From Puniceibacterium confluentis (lineage in GTDB: Bacteria > Pseudomonadota > Alphaproteobacteria > Rhodobacterales > Rhodobacteraceae), in the NCBI RefSeq assembly GCF_007923445.1, contig NZ_VOJI01000010.1, positions 1 through 64,000 on the forward strand: DNA of 64,000 bases. Direction: 5' to 3'. The notes beneath the pieces are model-generated. The model had not been told where the DNA came from, searched no databases, and worked only from the letters and a program-made list of their open reading frames with translations. The position numbers and the translations under genes were made by a program. This document shows positions 16,443 to 27,548 of the stretch, piece after piece. The stretch's first letter is position 1, and each line of letters opens with the position of its first letter.

Positions 16443-16874
16443 TCAGAAGCCGAACGGGCCGCGCGCCAGCGACAGACCCAGAACAAGGTGAAAGATGACA
16501 TAGATGCCGACCGACGTGCCGACGCCGGTCAGAACCGACCCCAGGATGGTCGAGCCCAGACGCCAGGACAGGTAGGTCGCCGCCAGCATGGTGGCAAAGA
16601 CAAAGCCCAGCTCGGGCAGCAGCATGGCATAGAGGAACATCACCACAACCGCGGCAAGGATCTCGGCCAGCCGGGCAAGGCTGGGCCAGACCGGTTCGGG
16701 GTCGGGACGCAGCGCGATGACGGCTGACGCCAGCCCCAGAACGCAGGCGATGATGATGGGAAAGGCCTTGGGGCCAACGGCGTCTGAGAGGAAGCTTTCC
16801 TCGATGATCAGGGCGGCCCAGATGTAAAATACGGACAGCAACAGCCCGATCACGCCAAAGATACGATCACTCAT
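16443..16874 (-). CDS. tctB: Tripartite tricarboxylate transporter small permease TctB
   Basis: 143 residues from the ATG at 16874; a longer upstream frame is not family-like. It has four predicted membrane segments (MSDRIFGVIGLLLSVFYIWAAL, the KAFPIIIACVLGLASAVIAL segment, ILAAVVVMFLYAMLLPELGFVFATMLAATY and VGIYVIFHLVLGLSL). The sequence is variable in this family, but position between tctC and tctA, size and topology identify it. Confidence 0.92.
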   Translation of the reverse strand: MSDRIFGVIGLLLSVFYIWAALIIEESFLSDAVGPKAFPIIIACVLGLASAVIALRPDPEPVWPSLARLAEILAAVVVMFLYAMLLPELGFVFATMLAATYLSWRLGSTILGSVLTGVGTSVGIYVIFHLVLGLSLARGPFGF

Positions 16875-16944
16875 GAGGGTCTCTTTCTGTACGGCGCTCG
16901 CAGGACGGGCCGCGGACGGAGGGTGGCAGGTCATGAAAAAGAAC

Positions 16945-16972
16945 GGCGCCCAAGGGTTTCCCCCCGGGCGCC
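16945..16972 (-). terminator. Hairpin with T-run between tctC and tctB (attenuator-like)
   Basis: Inverted repeat GGCGCCC (16945-16951) / GGGCGCC (16966-16972). Transcribed on the minus strand it is followed by GTTCTTTTTC. It would end or protect most transcripts after tctC, giving the usual excess of binding protein over the TctBA membrane pair. Confidence 0.65.
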
Positions 16973-16988
16973 TGCGCAGCGGCTGCGC

Positions 16989-17978
16989 TTACTTGATGAT
17001 CCCGATTTCCTTGGAGATCGCCTGGATCTGGCTGACCGAGTCGGCAACAAAGGCCTGGAACGCGTCGCCCTGCAGGTCGAGCGGGGCAAGACCGTTGGCT
17101 TCCATCGTGGCTTTCCATTCGTCCGAGGCATAGAGCGTCGCGATCTTTTCGACCCAGCTGTTGTAGGCCTCGTCCGACATGCCGCCCGGAGCGTAGAAAC
17201 CGCGCCAGTTGGCGCCGATGGCGTCCACGCCCTGTTCGCGCGCGGTCGGGATGTCGGCAAAGGCGCCGCCCAGACGTTCGGGCGCCAGCACCGCGATCAC
17301 CTTGATGTCACCCGAATCGACAAAGCCCTTGGCTTCCGAGAGATCGCCGGTGAAGGCCTGCACCGATCCGGCCAGAAGCTGGGTCACGGCCTCGCCGCCG
17401 CCATCAAAGGCGATGTACTTGATCGTGCGCACGTCTTCGATGCCATAGGCATTCGCGGCGATCAGCACCTTCAGGTGATCCCAGCCGCCGACTGCCGAAC
17501 CGCCGGCCACGGAAATCGCGGTGGCATCGTTCTTCATGATCTCGAGCAGATCCGGCAGGGTCGCGACCTCGCTGTCGGCAGCCACGGCGATGACGCCATA
17601 GTCCGCGCCGACCGACGCCAGCCAGCGGACCTGATCCATGGTGTTGCCCGGATAGGCCCCCTGAGCGAGACGGGTCGCTGTGGCCGAAGAGGCGGCAACG
17701 ATCAGGTCATTGTCGTCATTGCGCTTGTTCACGACCTCTGCATAGGCCACGCCACCGCCGCCACCGGCGAGGTTGACGACCTGCACGGTCTTGTCCAGCA
17801 GGCCCTGGTCCTGCAGCGACTTGCCGACCTGGCGGCAGGTGAAATCCCAGCCGCCGCCGGGGTTGGCCGGGGCGATGCATTCGGGGTTCTCGGGGGTGAA
17901 ACCCTGCGCGCCGGCGGTGAGGGCAGACAGGCCCAGAAAGGCCGCGGCAAGCGTCAGGCGGGGTGTTGTCATGTTCAT
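16989..17978 (-). CDS. tctC: Tripartite tricarboxylate transporter substrate-binding protein TctC (Bug family)
   Basis: 329 residues with a Sec signal peptide (MNMTTPRLTLAAAFLGLSALTAGAQG). The Bug-family fold is seen in IAPANPGGGWDFTCRQVGKSL, VVNLAGGGGGVAYAEVV, SVAGGSAVGGWDHL and YIAFDGGGEAVTQLLAGSVQAFTGDLSE. It binds a carboxylate ligand in the periplasm and delivers it to TctBA. The Bug family binds many acids, so citrate is only a default guess. It is first in the minus-strand tctCBA operon and diverges from the tctDE two-component genes, which presumably control it. Confidence 0.95.
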   Translation of the reverse strand: MNMTTPRLTLAAAFLGLSALTAGAQGFTPENPECIAPANPGGGWDFTCRQVGKSLQDQGLLDKTVQVVNLAGGGGGVAYAEVVNKRNDDNDLIVAASSATATRLAQGAYPGNTMDQVRWLASVGADYGVIAVAADSEVATLPDLLEIMKNDATAISVAGGSAVGGWDHLKVLIAANAYGIEDVRTIKYIAFDGGGEAVTQLLAGSVQAFTGDLSEAKGFVDSGDIKVIAVLAPERLGGAFADIPTAREQGVDAIGANWRGFYAPGGMSDEAYNSWVEKIATLYASDEWKATMEANGLAPLDLQGDAFQAFVADSVSQIQAISKEIGIIK

Positions 17979-18093
17979 ATGTGTGACTCCTCCAAGTCGG
18001 TGTTGGCCGGGCGACCCGGCAGGTCCGGTGCGGCGCTCCGGGGCGGCCCCGGTCTCCTCGCGTCGTACGGTGGCCGGTTGATAGGCCTTGAAC

Positions 18094-18130
18094 CTGTCAC
18101 CAACCTGTCACACCCTGTCACGCCTGTCGC
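18094..18130. promoter_or_regulatory. Phased CTGTCAC direct repeats, candidate TctD operator
   Basis: CTGTCAC occurs at 18094, 18105 and 18115, and CTGTCGC at 18124. The spacings of 11, 10 and 9 bp place the copies on one face of the helix. OmpR/PhoB-type regulators bind this type of array. It lies between tctC and tctD, 46 bp before the tctD ATG and 116 bp before the tctC ATG. Confidence 0.6.
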
Positions 18131-18175
18131 CGGAAAGCCGCAGGCGTCGGGATCGGACCATTTGGGGGGGAGGAC

Positions 18176-18847
18176 ATGCGGGTGTTGCTGGTCGAGGATA
18201 CGCGCGACGTCGCCGAGGCCATTGCCATTCAGCTCAACCGTTCGGGCATGGCCTGCGACATGGCCACGGACCTGGACGAGGCGCGCGGCTTTGTCGCCGT
18301 GCAGGGCTATGACGTGATCGTGCTGGACATCAATCTGCCCGACGGGTTGGGCACCGAACTGCTGCAAGAGCTGCGCGGGCGCGGTCTGCGCACGCCGGTG
18401 ATCATGCTCACCGCGCTGTTTTCGGTCGATGACCGGGTGTCGGCGCTCAACCTTGGCGCCGACGACTACCTGGTGAAACCCTTTGATCAGCGGGAACTCG
18501 AGGCGCGTATCCATGCGCTGTGCCGCCGCGAGCAGGGTCCGAAAAGCGAAGATGTCACTCTGGGCGATCTGGTGTTCAACCCCACGGCGCGCGTGGTGAC
18601 GCTGCGGGGACAGCCGCTGCCCCTGACCCGGCGGGAATTCGCGCTGCTGGGCCTGCTGATCCGCAACCGTGGCACCCTGATGGACAAGGAGCGGCTGTAT
18701 GAGCGGCTGTTCTCGTTCGACGATGCCGATGTGGGTCTGAACGCGGTCGAGCTCTACATCGCGCGGCTGCGCAAGAAGCTGGCGGCAAGCGACGTGCGGA
18801 TAGAGACCCAGCGCGGGCTTGGTTACCGGATTCTGGTCGATGAATAG
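18176..18847 (+). CDS. tctD: OmpR-family response regulator (TctD-like)
   Basis: 223 residues. The receiver domain has the acidic pocket E7/D8, phospho-acceptor D51 (VIVLDINLPDG), T/A switch region VIMLTALFSVDDRV and lysine in DDYLVKPFD. The C-terminal winged helix shows LPLTRREFALLGLLIRNRGTLMDKERLYERLFSFD and VELYIARLRKKLAASDVRIETQRGLGYRI. It should be phosphorylated by the kinase encoded next (8-bp overlap of frames) and activate tctCBA, as TctD does in Salmonella-type systems. The CTGTCAC array just upstream is a likely binding site. Confidence 0.92.
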   Translation: MRVLLVEDTRDVAEAIAIQLNRSGMACDMATDLDEARGFVAVQGYDVIVLDINLPDGLGTELLQELRGRGLRTPVIMLTALFSVDDRVSALNLGADDYLVKPFDQRELEARIHALCRREQGPKSEDVTLGDLVFNPTARVVTLRGQPLPLTRREFALLGLLIRNRGTLMDKERLYERLFSFDDADVGLNAVELYIARLRKKLAASDVRIETQRGLGYRILVDE

Positions 18848-20228
18848 CCACATCCCGCGCTGGCAGATGTCGCTGGTCGCCCGCGTGGCGCTGGCGGTGG
18901 CGCTGCTGCTGGCGGTGGGCGGCGTCCTGGTGTCGGTCGCGGCCTTTGCGTATGGGCGGCAGGCGGCACAGGATGCCTATGACCGGCTGCTGGTCGGCGC
19001 GGCCGCCGATATTGCGGCGTCGATTTCGGTCGACGGCGGCAACCTTGTGGTGGATCTGCCGGTCTCGGCGTTTCAGCTGCTGGCGCTGGCGCCGGATGAC
19101 CGCATCGCCTACCGCGTGACCGGGCCCACCGGTGCGGTTCTGACCGGTTATGGCGACCTGCCCGACCCGCCCGAAACCGCGGGGGCAAGCCCTGCGTTCT
19201 ACGACGCGGCGTTTTCCGGAGAACCTGCGCGCTATGCCGCGATCACCCGGCGGTTTGCAGAACGCAACATCTCGGGCCCGGTCGAGGTGATTGTCGGCCA
19301 GACCCTGCGGGCGCGGCGGGCGCTGGCGCTGGACATCACCCGGCGTGCGCTGGTGCTGCTGGCCGGAGCCGGGGTGCTGATGTCGCTGCTTGCGGTCTTT
19401 GTGGTGCGTTCGGCGCTACGGCCGCTGGACCGTCTGGCCGAGGCGGTGGCGCAGCGCGACCCCTATGACCTCACGCCGATCCGGGCGCCGGTGCCCAGAG
19501 AAGCCGAAGCGATGGTGGGGGCGTTGAACGGTTTCATGGGCCGGATCGACCAGCAGGTGCGCGCGATGCGGGGGCTGATCTCGGACACCGCGCATCAGCT
19601 GCGCACGCCGGTGGCGGCGCTGCGGGCGCAGGCCGATCTGGTGGCGGGCGAACCCGACGGCGCCCGACGTGACGCCATCGTGACGCGGATACACCGGCGC
19701 ACCGTCGATCTGGGCCACCTGCTGGACCAGATGCTGAGCCGGGCGCTGGTGATCCATCGCGCCGAATCGCAGCGCCGCGAGACCGTGGACCTGCGCGACG
19801 CCGCCCTCGAGGTGGTCGAGGCGGGGGATTTTGCGCTGACGGCCCCGGGGGTCGAGATCCGGCTGATCATCGGCGAGGATGCGGTGCCGGTGCTGGGCGA
19901 TCTGCTGTCGCTGACCGAAGCGGCCAAGAACCTGCTGGGCAATGCGGTGAAACACGGCGCGGCGCCGGTGCGGGTCGGTGCCTCGGTTGCGGGGGGACAG
20001 GCGCTGCTCTGGGTCGAGGACGGCGGCAGCGGTCCGGCGCCGGAATACATCACCCGTCTCGGCAGCCGCTTTGCCCATGACAGCGTGTCGCGGGGGGACG
20101 GGTCAGGACTTGGGCTGGCGATTGCCGCAGCGGTGGCGCAGGCCTACGGCGGCGCATTGGCACTGGAGCGGGTCGAGACCGGTTTTCGCGCCGCGCTGGT
20201 GCTGCCGCTGGCGGAGGGCGCGTCATGA
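18840..20228 (+). CDS. tctE: Sensor histidine kinase (TctE-like)
   Basis: 462 residues from the ATG at 18840, which overlaps the end of the regulator gene. It has a first membrane helix (LVARVALAVALLLAVGGVLVSVAAF), a periplasmic region of about 120 residues, a second helix (ALVLLAGAGVLMSLLAVFVV), then HAMP-like RSALRPLDRLAEAVAQRDPYDLTPI. The HisKA phospho-site is in LISDTAHQLRTPVAALRAQADLV, followed by the ATPase boxes (N in EAAKNLLGNAVKHGAAP, the WVEDGGSGPAPEYI and RGDGSGLGLAIAAAVAQAYGG). It senses the transported carboxylate, possibly through the binding protein encoded next (4-bp overlap). Confidence 0.9.
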   Translation: MNSHIPRWQMSLVARVALAVALLLAVGGVLVSVAAFAYGRQAAQDAYDRLLVGAAADIAASISVDGGNLVVDLPVSAFQLLALAPDDRIAYRVTGPTGAVLTGYGDLPDPPETAGASPAFYDAAFSGEPARYAAITRRFAERNISGPVEVIVGQTLRARRALALDITRRALVLLAGAGVLMSLLAVFVVRSALRPLDRLAEAVAQRDPYDLTPIRAPVPREAEAMVGALNGFMGRIDQQVRAMRGLISDTAHQLRTPVAALRAQADLVAGEPDGARRDAIVTRIHRRTVDLGHLLDQMLSRALVIHRAESQRRETVDLRDAALEVVEAGDFALTAPGVEIRLIIGEDAVPVLGDLLSLTEAAKNLLGNAVKHGAAPVRVGASVAGGQALLWVEDGGSGPAPEYITRLGSRFAHDSVSRGDGSGLGLAIAAAVAQAYGGALALERVETGFRAALVLPLAEGAS

Positions 20229-21280
20229 GATGGCTGACACTCTGGCTGTGCCTGCTGTCGCTGCCCGCAACCGCGCAGGAAGAGCGCCGGAGCTTTGGCG
20301 ACGCGGCGGCACCGGTGCGCCTGCTGGTCCGCTCCACCACCGATATCGCCGTCTTCGGCCCGGTGATCGACGCATATCTGGCCACCCGGCCCGGTCTGGC
20401 GGTCGACTACGAGCAATGGGGATCGAACGCCCTGTTCGACCTCAGCCTCGCGGACTGTTCGGCGGACCGGGCAGGTGCGGATGTGGTGATTTCGTCGGGG
20501 GTGCACCAGATGGTGCAGCTGGTGAACAATGCCTGCGCCGCGCCGCATGTTTCAAGCCAGACAACCGCCCTGCCCGCCGCGCTGCGCTGGCGTGACGAGT
20601 TGTGGGGGATCACCCGCGAGGCGGCGGTGATGGCCTACAACCGCGACCTGGTGCCCGCCGGTGAAGTGCCGCTGACCCGGTTTGACCTGCTTGACCTGCT
20701 GCGCCCGCCGGACTCGCGGTATGCCGGCCGGGTTGCCACCTACGATGTCGAGGCGTCGGGGCTGGGGTATCTGTTTGCCTTTTCCGATGCCCGCGAAGCC
20801 ACGACCTTTGGCGCCCTGCTGGAAAGTCTGGGGCGCACCGGCGCGGTGGCGACCTGCTGTTCCGCCGAGATCATCGCCGGGGTGGCCGAGGGGACATACC
20901 TCATCGCCTACAATGTGCTGGGGTCTTATGCCCAGGTGGCGGCGCAGGCCGACCCGCGCATCGGCATCGTGCTGCCGCAGGACTACACTCTGGTGTTGTC
21001 GCGGGCACTGATGATCCCGAAACAGGCCGTGCACCGGCAGCAGGCGGCGGCGCTGCTCGACTTTCTGCTCTCCGACGCCGGACGCGACGTGCTGACGGAC
21101 GTGCTGCTGATCAATCCGCTGACCGACAAGGCCAGCGCCGAGGAACGCGCCCCGGTGTCGGAAACGGCGCTGCGGCCGATCGGGCTGTCACCGGCACTGA
21201 TCGTGGCGCTGGACCAGCAGAAACGGGCGCAGTTCATCCGCCGCTGGCGCGAGAACTTTTCGCGTGACGTCCGGCCCTAG
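20225..21280 (+). CDS. Extracellular solute-binding protein, third component of the TctDE operon
   Basis: 351 residues with a Sec signal (MRWLTLWLCLLSLPATAQEE). The mature protein resembles family-1/Fe3+-type ABC binding proteins (VRLLVRSTTDIAVFGPVIDAYLATRPGLAVDYE, GADVVISSGVHQMVQLVNN, GITREAAVMAYNRDLV, LLDFLLSDAGRDVL). No ABC permease or ATPase accompanies it. It overlaps tctE by 4 bp. In known TctDE-like and PgtABC systems a periplasmic protein in the same operon takes part in sensing, so it is more likely an accessory sensor than a transporter subunit. Ligand unknown. Confidence 0.82.
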   Translation: MRWLTLWLCLLSLPATAQEERRSFGDAAAPVRLLVRSTTDIAVFGPVIDAYLATRPGLAVDYEQWGSNALFDLSLADCSADRAGADVVISSGVHQMVQLVNNACAAPHVSSQTTALPAALRWRDELWGITREAAVMAYNRDLVPAGEVPLTRFDLLDLLRPPDSRYAGRVATYDVEASGLGYLFAFSDAREATTFGALLESLGRTGAVATCCSAEIIAGVAEGTYLIAYNVLGSYAQVAAQADPRIGIVLPQDYTLVLSRALMIPKQAVHRQQAAALLDFLLSDAGRDVLTDVLLINPLTDKASAEERAPVSETALRPIGLSPALIVALDQQKRAQFIRRWRENFSRDVRP

Positions 21281-21307
21281 ACGCTCTGGCCCTAGACGCT
21301 CTGGCCC
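21278..21307. repeat. 15-bp perfect tandem duplication over a stop codon
   Basis: TAGACGCTCTGGCCC is repeated exactly at 21278-21292 and 21293-21307. The first copy begins with the TAG stop of the binding-protein gene. It looks like a recent slippage duplication. Confidence 0.8.
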
Positions 21308-21370
21308 GGAGCCGCGATGGCCCGGACCGGAGCAAACAGCGGCCAGGCGACGCCGCCACGTCGGCAGGGC

Positions 21371-22201
21371 TCAGGCCGCGGCCAATCCCAGGATGTCGCG
21401 CGCCTGCTGGAAAGTCGCCACCGGGCGTGCGTATTTCTCGCACAACCGCACAGCCCGCTCGACAAGTGCCGCGTTTGACGGCGCAAGGGTGTCGCGGTCG
21501 ATGCGGACGTTGTCTTCGAGACCGGTACGGGTGTGCCCGCCCAGCTCAATGGACCATTCGTTGATCTCGGCCTGATGGCGGCCGATGCCGGCAGCGCACC
21601 AATCCGCATCCGGGGCCAGCCGCTCGACGGTCTTGATGTAGAACTCAAAGGTGTCGCGGTCGGCGGGCATGGCATTCTTCACCCCCATCACGAACTGCAC
21701 ATACAGCCGACCCGGAATCCGCCCGTCGCGGTTCATCTCTGCCGCCTTGTGGATGTGCGACAGGTCAAACGCCTCGATCTCGGGCTTGACGTTGTAGGTC
21801 CTCATTTCCGCGGCCAGCCAGTCGACCAGATCCGGCGGGTTTTCGTAGACCCGCGACGGAAAGTTGTTCGAGCCGACCGACAGGGACGCCATGTCGGGAC
21901 GCAGGGACAACATGCCCCCCCGGGCCTGCCCGGCCCCCGATCGGCCGCCGGTGGACAGCTGCACGATCATGCCGGGGCAGTGTTTGCGCAGGCCGTCGAG
22001 CAGCAGCCCAAACTTTTCCGGGTCCGAGGTGGTGGTTTCGTCATCGTTGCGCACATGGCAGTGGGCAATGCTGGCCCCGGCCTCGAACGCTTCCTGGGTG
22101 CTTTCGATCTGTTCGGTAATTGTAATCGGCACCGCGGGGTTGTCGGCTTTTTTGGGCACCGACCCGGTGATCGCGACACATATGATGCAGGGTTTGGTCA
22201 T
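21371..22201 (-). CDS. BKACE-family beta-keto acid cleavage enzyme (DUF849)
   Basis: 276 residues. The start MTKPCIICVAITGSVPKKADNPAVPIT, the zinc-binding IAHCHVRNDDETTTSD, LSTGGRSGAGQARGGML and GIGRHQAEINEWSIELGGHTRTGLEDN are hallmarks of the 3-keto-5-aminohexanoate cleavage family. These TIM-barrel enzymes condense a beta-keto acid with acetyl-CoA, giving acetoacetate and a new CoA ester. It is the last gene of the pobA-pcaCHG operon (9 bp after pcaG). In that place beta-ketoadipate is the obvious candidate substrate, which would give succinyl-CoA without PcaIJ/PcaF; this is inference. It could also act on a different keto acid. Confidence 0.88.
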   Translation of the reverse strand: MTKPCIICVAITGSVPKKADNPAVPITITEQIESTQEAFEAGASIAHCHVRNDDETTTSDPEKFGLLLDGLRKHCPGMIVQLSTGGRSGAGQARGGMLSLRPDMASLSVGSNNFPSRVYENPPDLVDWLAAEMRTYNVKPEIEAFDLSHIHKAAEMNRDGRIPGRLYVQFVMGVKNAMPADRDTFEFYIKTVERLAPDADWCAAGIGRHQAEINEWSIELGGHTRTGLEDNVRIDRDTLAPSNAALVERAVRLCEKYARPVATFQQARDILGLAAA

Positions 22202-22210
22202 GTTCAGCTC

Positions 22211-22813
22211 TCAGATGTCAAAAAAGATGGTTTCCTGCGCGCCTTGCAGGTGGATGTCGAAACGGTACACGCCATTGCCTTCGGGCTGGGCCAGCAGGGT
22301 GGGAATGCGCTGGCTGTGCTCGAGTCGGGACAGGATCGGATCCTGGGCGTTGGCCGCGTCTTCGTCGGCAAAGTACATCCGCGTGTGCAGGCCAAGGTTG
22401 ATGCCGCGCGCCACGATCCAGAAGGTCACGTGCGGCGCCTGTTTGCGGCCATCCGGCCAGGAAACCGCCCCGGGCTTCACCGTTTCAAAGGTGAATTCAC
22501 CCGTCGCCATGTCACCGGCAGACCGGCCCCAGCCGGTAAAGGCCGCGTCGCCGCCCTGCCCGGCGAATTTGCCCGCCGCGTCTGCCTGCCAGACCTCGAC
22601 CAGCGCGTCACGCAACGCGGTTCCGGCGCCGTCATGCACCGTGCCCTTGATGGTGATGCGTTCGCCGGCGGCATCGCCGGTGATCATCCTTGTGCCCAGA
22701 TCCTCGGGGTAGATGCCGGTGATGCCCGAAAAGTTGGGCGTGCAGCCGATGTGGACGTAAGGCCCCGCCGTCTGGGACGGGCTTTCGCGCAGAATGTCGA
22801 GCTTCTGTACCAT
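22211..22813 (-). CDS. pcaG: Protocatechuate 3,4-dioxygenase subunit alpha
   Basis: 200 residues, the usual alpha-subunit size. SPSQTAGPYVHIGCTPNF, DALVEVWQADAAGKFAGQGG, FTGWGRSAGDMATGEFTFETVKPG and APHVTFWIVARGINLGLHTRMYFADE match intradiol dioxygenases. The alpha chain lacks the full iron site, which sits in PcaH. The alpha/beta complex opens the ring of protocatechuate between the two hydroxyls to give 3-carboxy-cis,cis-muconate. Its start abuts the pcaH stop. Confidence 0.95.
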   Translation of the reverse strand: MVQKLDILRESPSQTAGPYVHIGCTPNFSGITGIYPEDLGTRMITGDAAGERITIKGTVHDGAGTALRDALVEVWQADAAGKFAGQGGDAAFTGWGRSAGDMATGEFTFETVKPGAVSWPDGRKQAPHVTFWIVARGINLGLHTRMYFADEDAANAQDPILSRLEHSQRIPTLLAQPEGNGVYRFDIHLQGAQETIFFDI

Positions 22814-23533
22814 TCAAAGTCCCTCCGGCCGGTTTTCAAAATGCGTCTGGCGGCGGCCACGCAGCACGATGTCGAACTTGTAGGCCAGACTGTCCATCGG
22901 GATCGCCCGCGACATGTCCAGTGCCGCCACCAGCGATTCGATCCCGGCGCGCGACGGGATGGTGTCGACGATGGGACACTTCCAGATCAGCGGGTCACCT
23001 TCAAAGTACATCTGGGTGATCAGCCGTTGGGCAAAGCTGTGGCCGAAGACGGAAAAATGGATATGCGCCGGGCGCCAGTCGGCCATCGTGTTGGGCCAGG
23101 GATAGGGCCCCGGCTGGATGGTGCGGAATTCGTAGAACCCGTGTTCGTCGGTCACCACCCGCCCGCAACCGCCGAAATTCGGGTCAAGCGGGGCGAGATA
23201 GCTTTCCTTCTTGTGGCGGTATCGGCCACCGGCATTGGCCTGCCAGACCTCGACCAGGGTATTGGGCACCGGACGGCCGCATTCATCCAGCACCCGGCCA
23301 TGGACGATGATGCGCGGCCCCACCGCACTTTCGCCCGGTTTGGCAAAGTTGTGGATCAGGTCGCCGTCCTGCGGCCCCAGCATGTCGTCGCGGAACACCG
23401 GCCCGGATTCCTCGGACGGCGAGGTCGGAAAGCTCAGCGGTGCAAACGACGGCGAGCGTTTGACCGAGGTCTTGTAGCCCGGCGTCAGCGCGGGCGGGTG
23501 CCAGCGCCGGTCACGGGGGATAAATCCGGTCAT
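22814..23533 (-). CDS. pcaH: Protocatechuate 3,4-dioxygenase subunit beta
   Basis: 239 residues. This is the iron-bearing chain: [34 protein letters not shown] carries the first tyrosine ligand region, [40 protein letters not shown] carries the second Tyr/His ligands ([11 protein letters not shown]), and the N-terminal [16 protein letters not shown] is typical. It works with PcaG in the beta-ketoadipate pathway. Its ATG overlaps the pcaC stop by 4 bp, so pcaC-pcaH-pcaG are co-translated. Confidence 0.96.
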   Translation of the reverse strand: MTGFIPRDRRWHPPALTPGYKTSVKRSPSFAPLSFPTSPSEESGPVFRDDMLGPQDGDLIHNFAKPGESAVGPRIIVHGRVLDECGRPVPNTLVEVWQANAGGRYRHKKESYLAPLDPNFGGCGRVVTDEHGFYEFRTIQPGPYPWPNTMADWRPAHIHFSVFGHSFAQRLITQMYFEGDPLIWKCPIVDTIPSRAGIESLVAALDMSRAIPMDSLAYKFDIVLRGRRQTHFENRPEGL

Positions 23534-23910
23534 GTGTTCTCCTCCATTTCCGACCAGGTCTGTTTGGCCAGTTTGATCGCATGGTTGGCCTTGGGCACTC
23601 CGGCGTAGATCGCCACGTGCTGAAACGCTTCCTGCACGTCGGACTTGCTGGCCCCGGTCCGGGCGCAGGCGCGGATGTGCATCGGGATTTCTTCGAAATT
23701 GCCGGTCGCGGCCAGCAGTGCCAGGGTGAGCATCGAGCGCTCGCGGCGCGTGATGTTGTCCGACGCCCAGACCGTGCCCCAGGCGCTTTCGGTGATTAGC
23801 GTCTGGAATGGCTTGTCAAAATCGGATTTCGCGGCTTCGGCGCGGTCGACATGGGCGTCGCCCAGCACCGACCGGCGCACGGTCATGCCGGTGTCATATC
23901 GTTCAGTCAT
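23530..23910 (-). CDS. pcaC: 4-carboxymuconolactone decarboxylase
   Basis: 126 residues from the ATG at 23910; the open frame extends upstream but runs into the pobA stop and is not family-like. The start [24 protein letters not shown], the [45 protein letters not shown] segment and [22 protein letters not shown] match PcaC. It decarboxylates gamma-carboxymuconolactone to beta-ketoadipate enol-lactone. It begins 11 bp after the pobA stop. Confidence 0.95.
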   Translation of the reverse strand: MTERYDTGMTVRRSVLGDAHVDRAEAAKSDFDKPFQTLITESAWGTVWASDNITRRERSMLTLALLAATGNFEEIPMHIRACARTGASKSDVQEAFQHVAIYAGVPKANHAIKLAKQTWSEMEENT

Positions 23911-23921
23911 CAGCGGGCCTT

Positions 23922-26776
<2,855 letters not shown>

Positions 26777-26944
26777 CTGCGGTTTTTCCTCCGGTCATCC
26801 AGTCACGACAGCCAACTTAGAACCCGGCTGTAAACAAACCACCCATGCAAGGAAACGAATATTTTGTGACGGCCCGGCCGAATCCAGGGTCAAACCGCGT
26901 TCGGGAAGGGACTCTGGCAGCGCGCACACCCTGTCCTAAAGCAT

Positions 26945-26959
26945 AGTCGTTAAACGACT
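26945..26959. promoter_or_regulatory. AGTCGT-TAA-ACGACT palindrome, candidate operator
   Basis: A 15-bp site with perfect 6-bp arms (26945-26950 / 26954-26959) lies in the 247-bp divergent region, 65 bp before the TTG start of the secreted protein. Homodimeric NarL-type regulators bind inverted repeats, so the regulator encoded at 26171-26776 is a candidate ligand. A TATAGT hexamer at 26973-26978 could be the downstream -10 box. Confidence 0.45.
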
Positions 26960-27023
26960 TTTGGATAGGTGATATAGTTCCTATGCTGTGCCAAAGTGGC
27001 AGTGACCGGAAGGACAGGCTTAA

Positions 27024-27533
27024 TTGAGACAACGTGGCGTCACATTGGCCATGTGCATGGCCCTTTGCAGCGGATCAGCCGCGGCAGAGACCTTGCCGCA
27101 GCCCGAGGGACAGGTTCTGCTGACGATTACCGGCGCGATCGAATCCACCAATCACGACGGGTCTGCCGAGTTCGACCTGGCAATGCTGCGCCAGATCGGC
27201 GTGACGGCATTTGAGACCGCGACAATCTGGAACGACGGGCGGCAACGATTTGAGGGGGTCACCCTTGCCGCGCTGCTGGCCGAACTCGGTGTGCGCGACG
27301 GCACGCTGAACGCGCAGGCGGTGAACAATTACAGCATCGAGATCCCCGTGGACGAAGCCGTGCCCGGCGGCCCGCTGATTGCGTGGTCGCGCAATGGCAA
27401 AAGCATGAGCCTGCGTGACAAGGGTCCGCTGTGGCTGGTCTATCCTTATGATACCGATCCGGCGTATCAATCCGAAGTGACCTTTGCGCGCAGCGTCTGG
27501 CAATTGAACCGGATCGACGTGCAGCGCCCATAA
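27024..27533 (+). CDS. Secreted protein with oxidoreductase-molybdopterin-binding-like fold, no cofactor cysteine
   Basis: 169 residues with a TTG start after GGAAGGACAGG. An N-terminal signal peptide (MRQRGVTLAMCMALCSGSAAAE) directs it to the periplasm. The mature part looks like a reduced sulfite-oxidase/molybdopterin fold: VLLTITGAIESTN, a FDLAMLRQIG segment, RFEGVTLAALLAELGV, DKGPLWLVYPYD and the terminal SVWQLNRIDVQ. The only cysteines (11 and 15) lie in the signal peptide, so the molybdenum-ligating cysteine is missing. It sits 15 bp before the hybrid kinase gene and is most simply a periplasmic ligand-binding or accessory sensing protein for that kinase. An enzyme role is unlikely. Confidence 0.75.
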   Translation: MRQRGVTLAMCMALCSGSAAAETLPQPEGQVLLTITGAIESTNHDGSAEFDLAMLRQIGVTAFETATIWNDGRQRFEGVTLAALLAELGVRDGTLNAQAVNNYSIEIPVDEAVPGGPLIAWSRNGKSMSLRDKGPLWLVYPYDTDPAYQSEVTFARSVWQLNRIDVQRP

Positions 27534-27548
27534 CAGGGGAGCCGCCGG

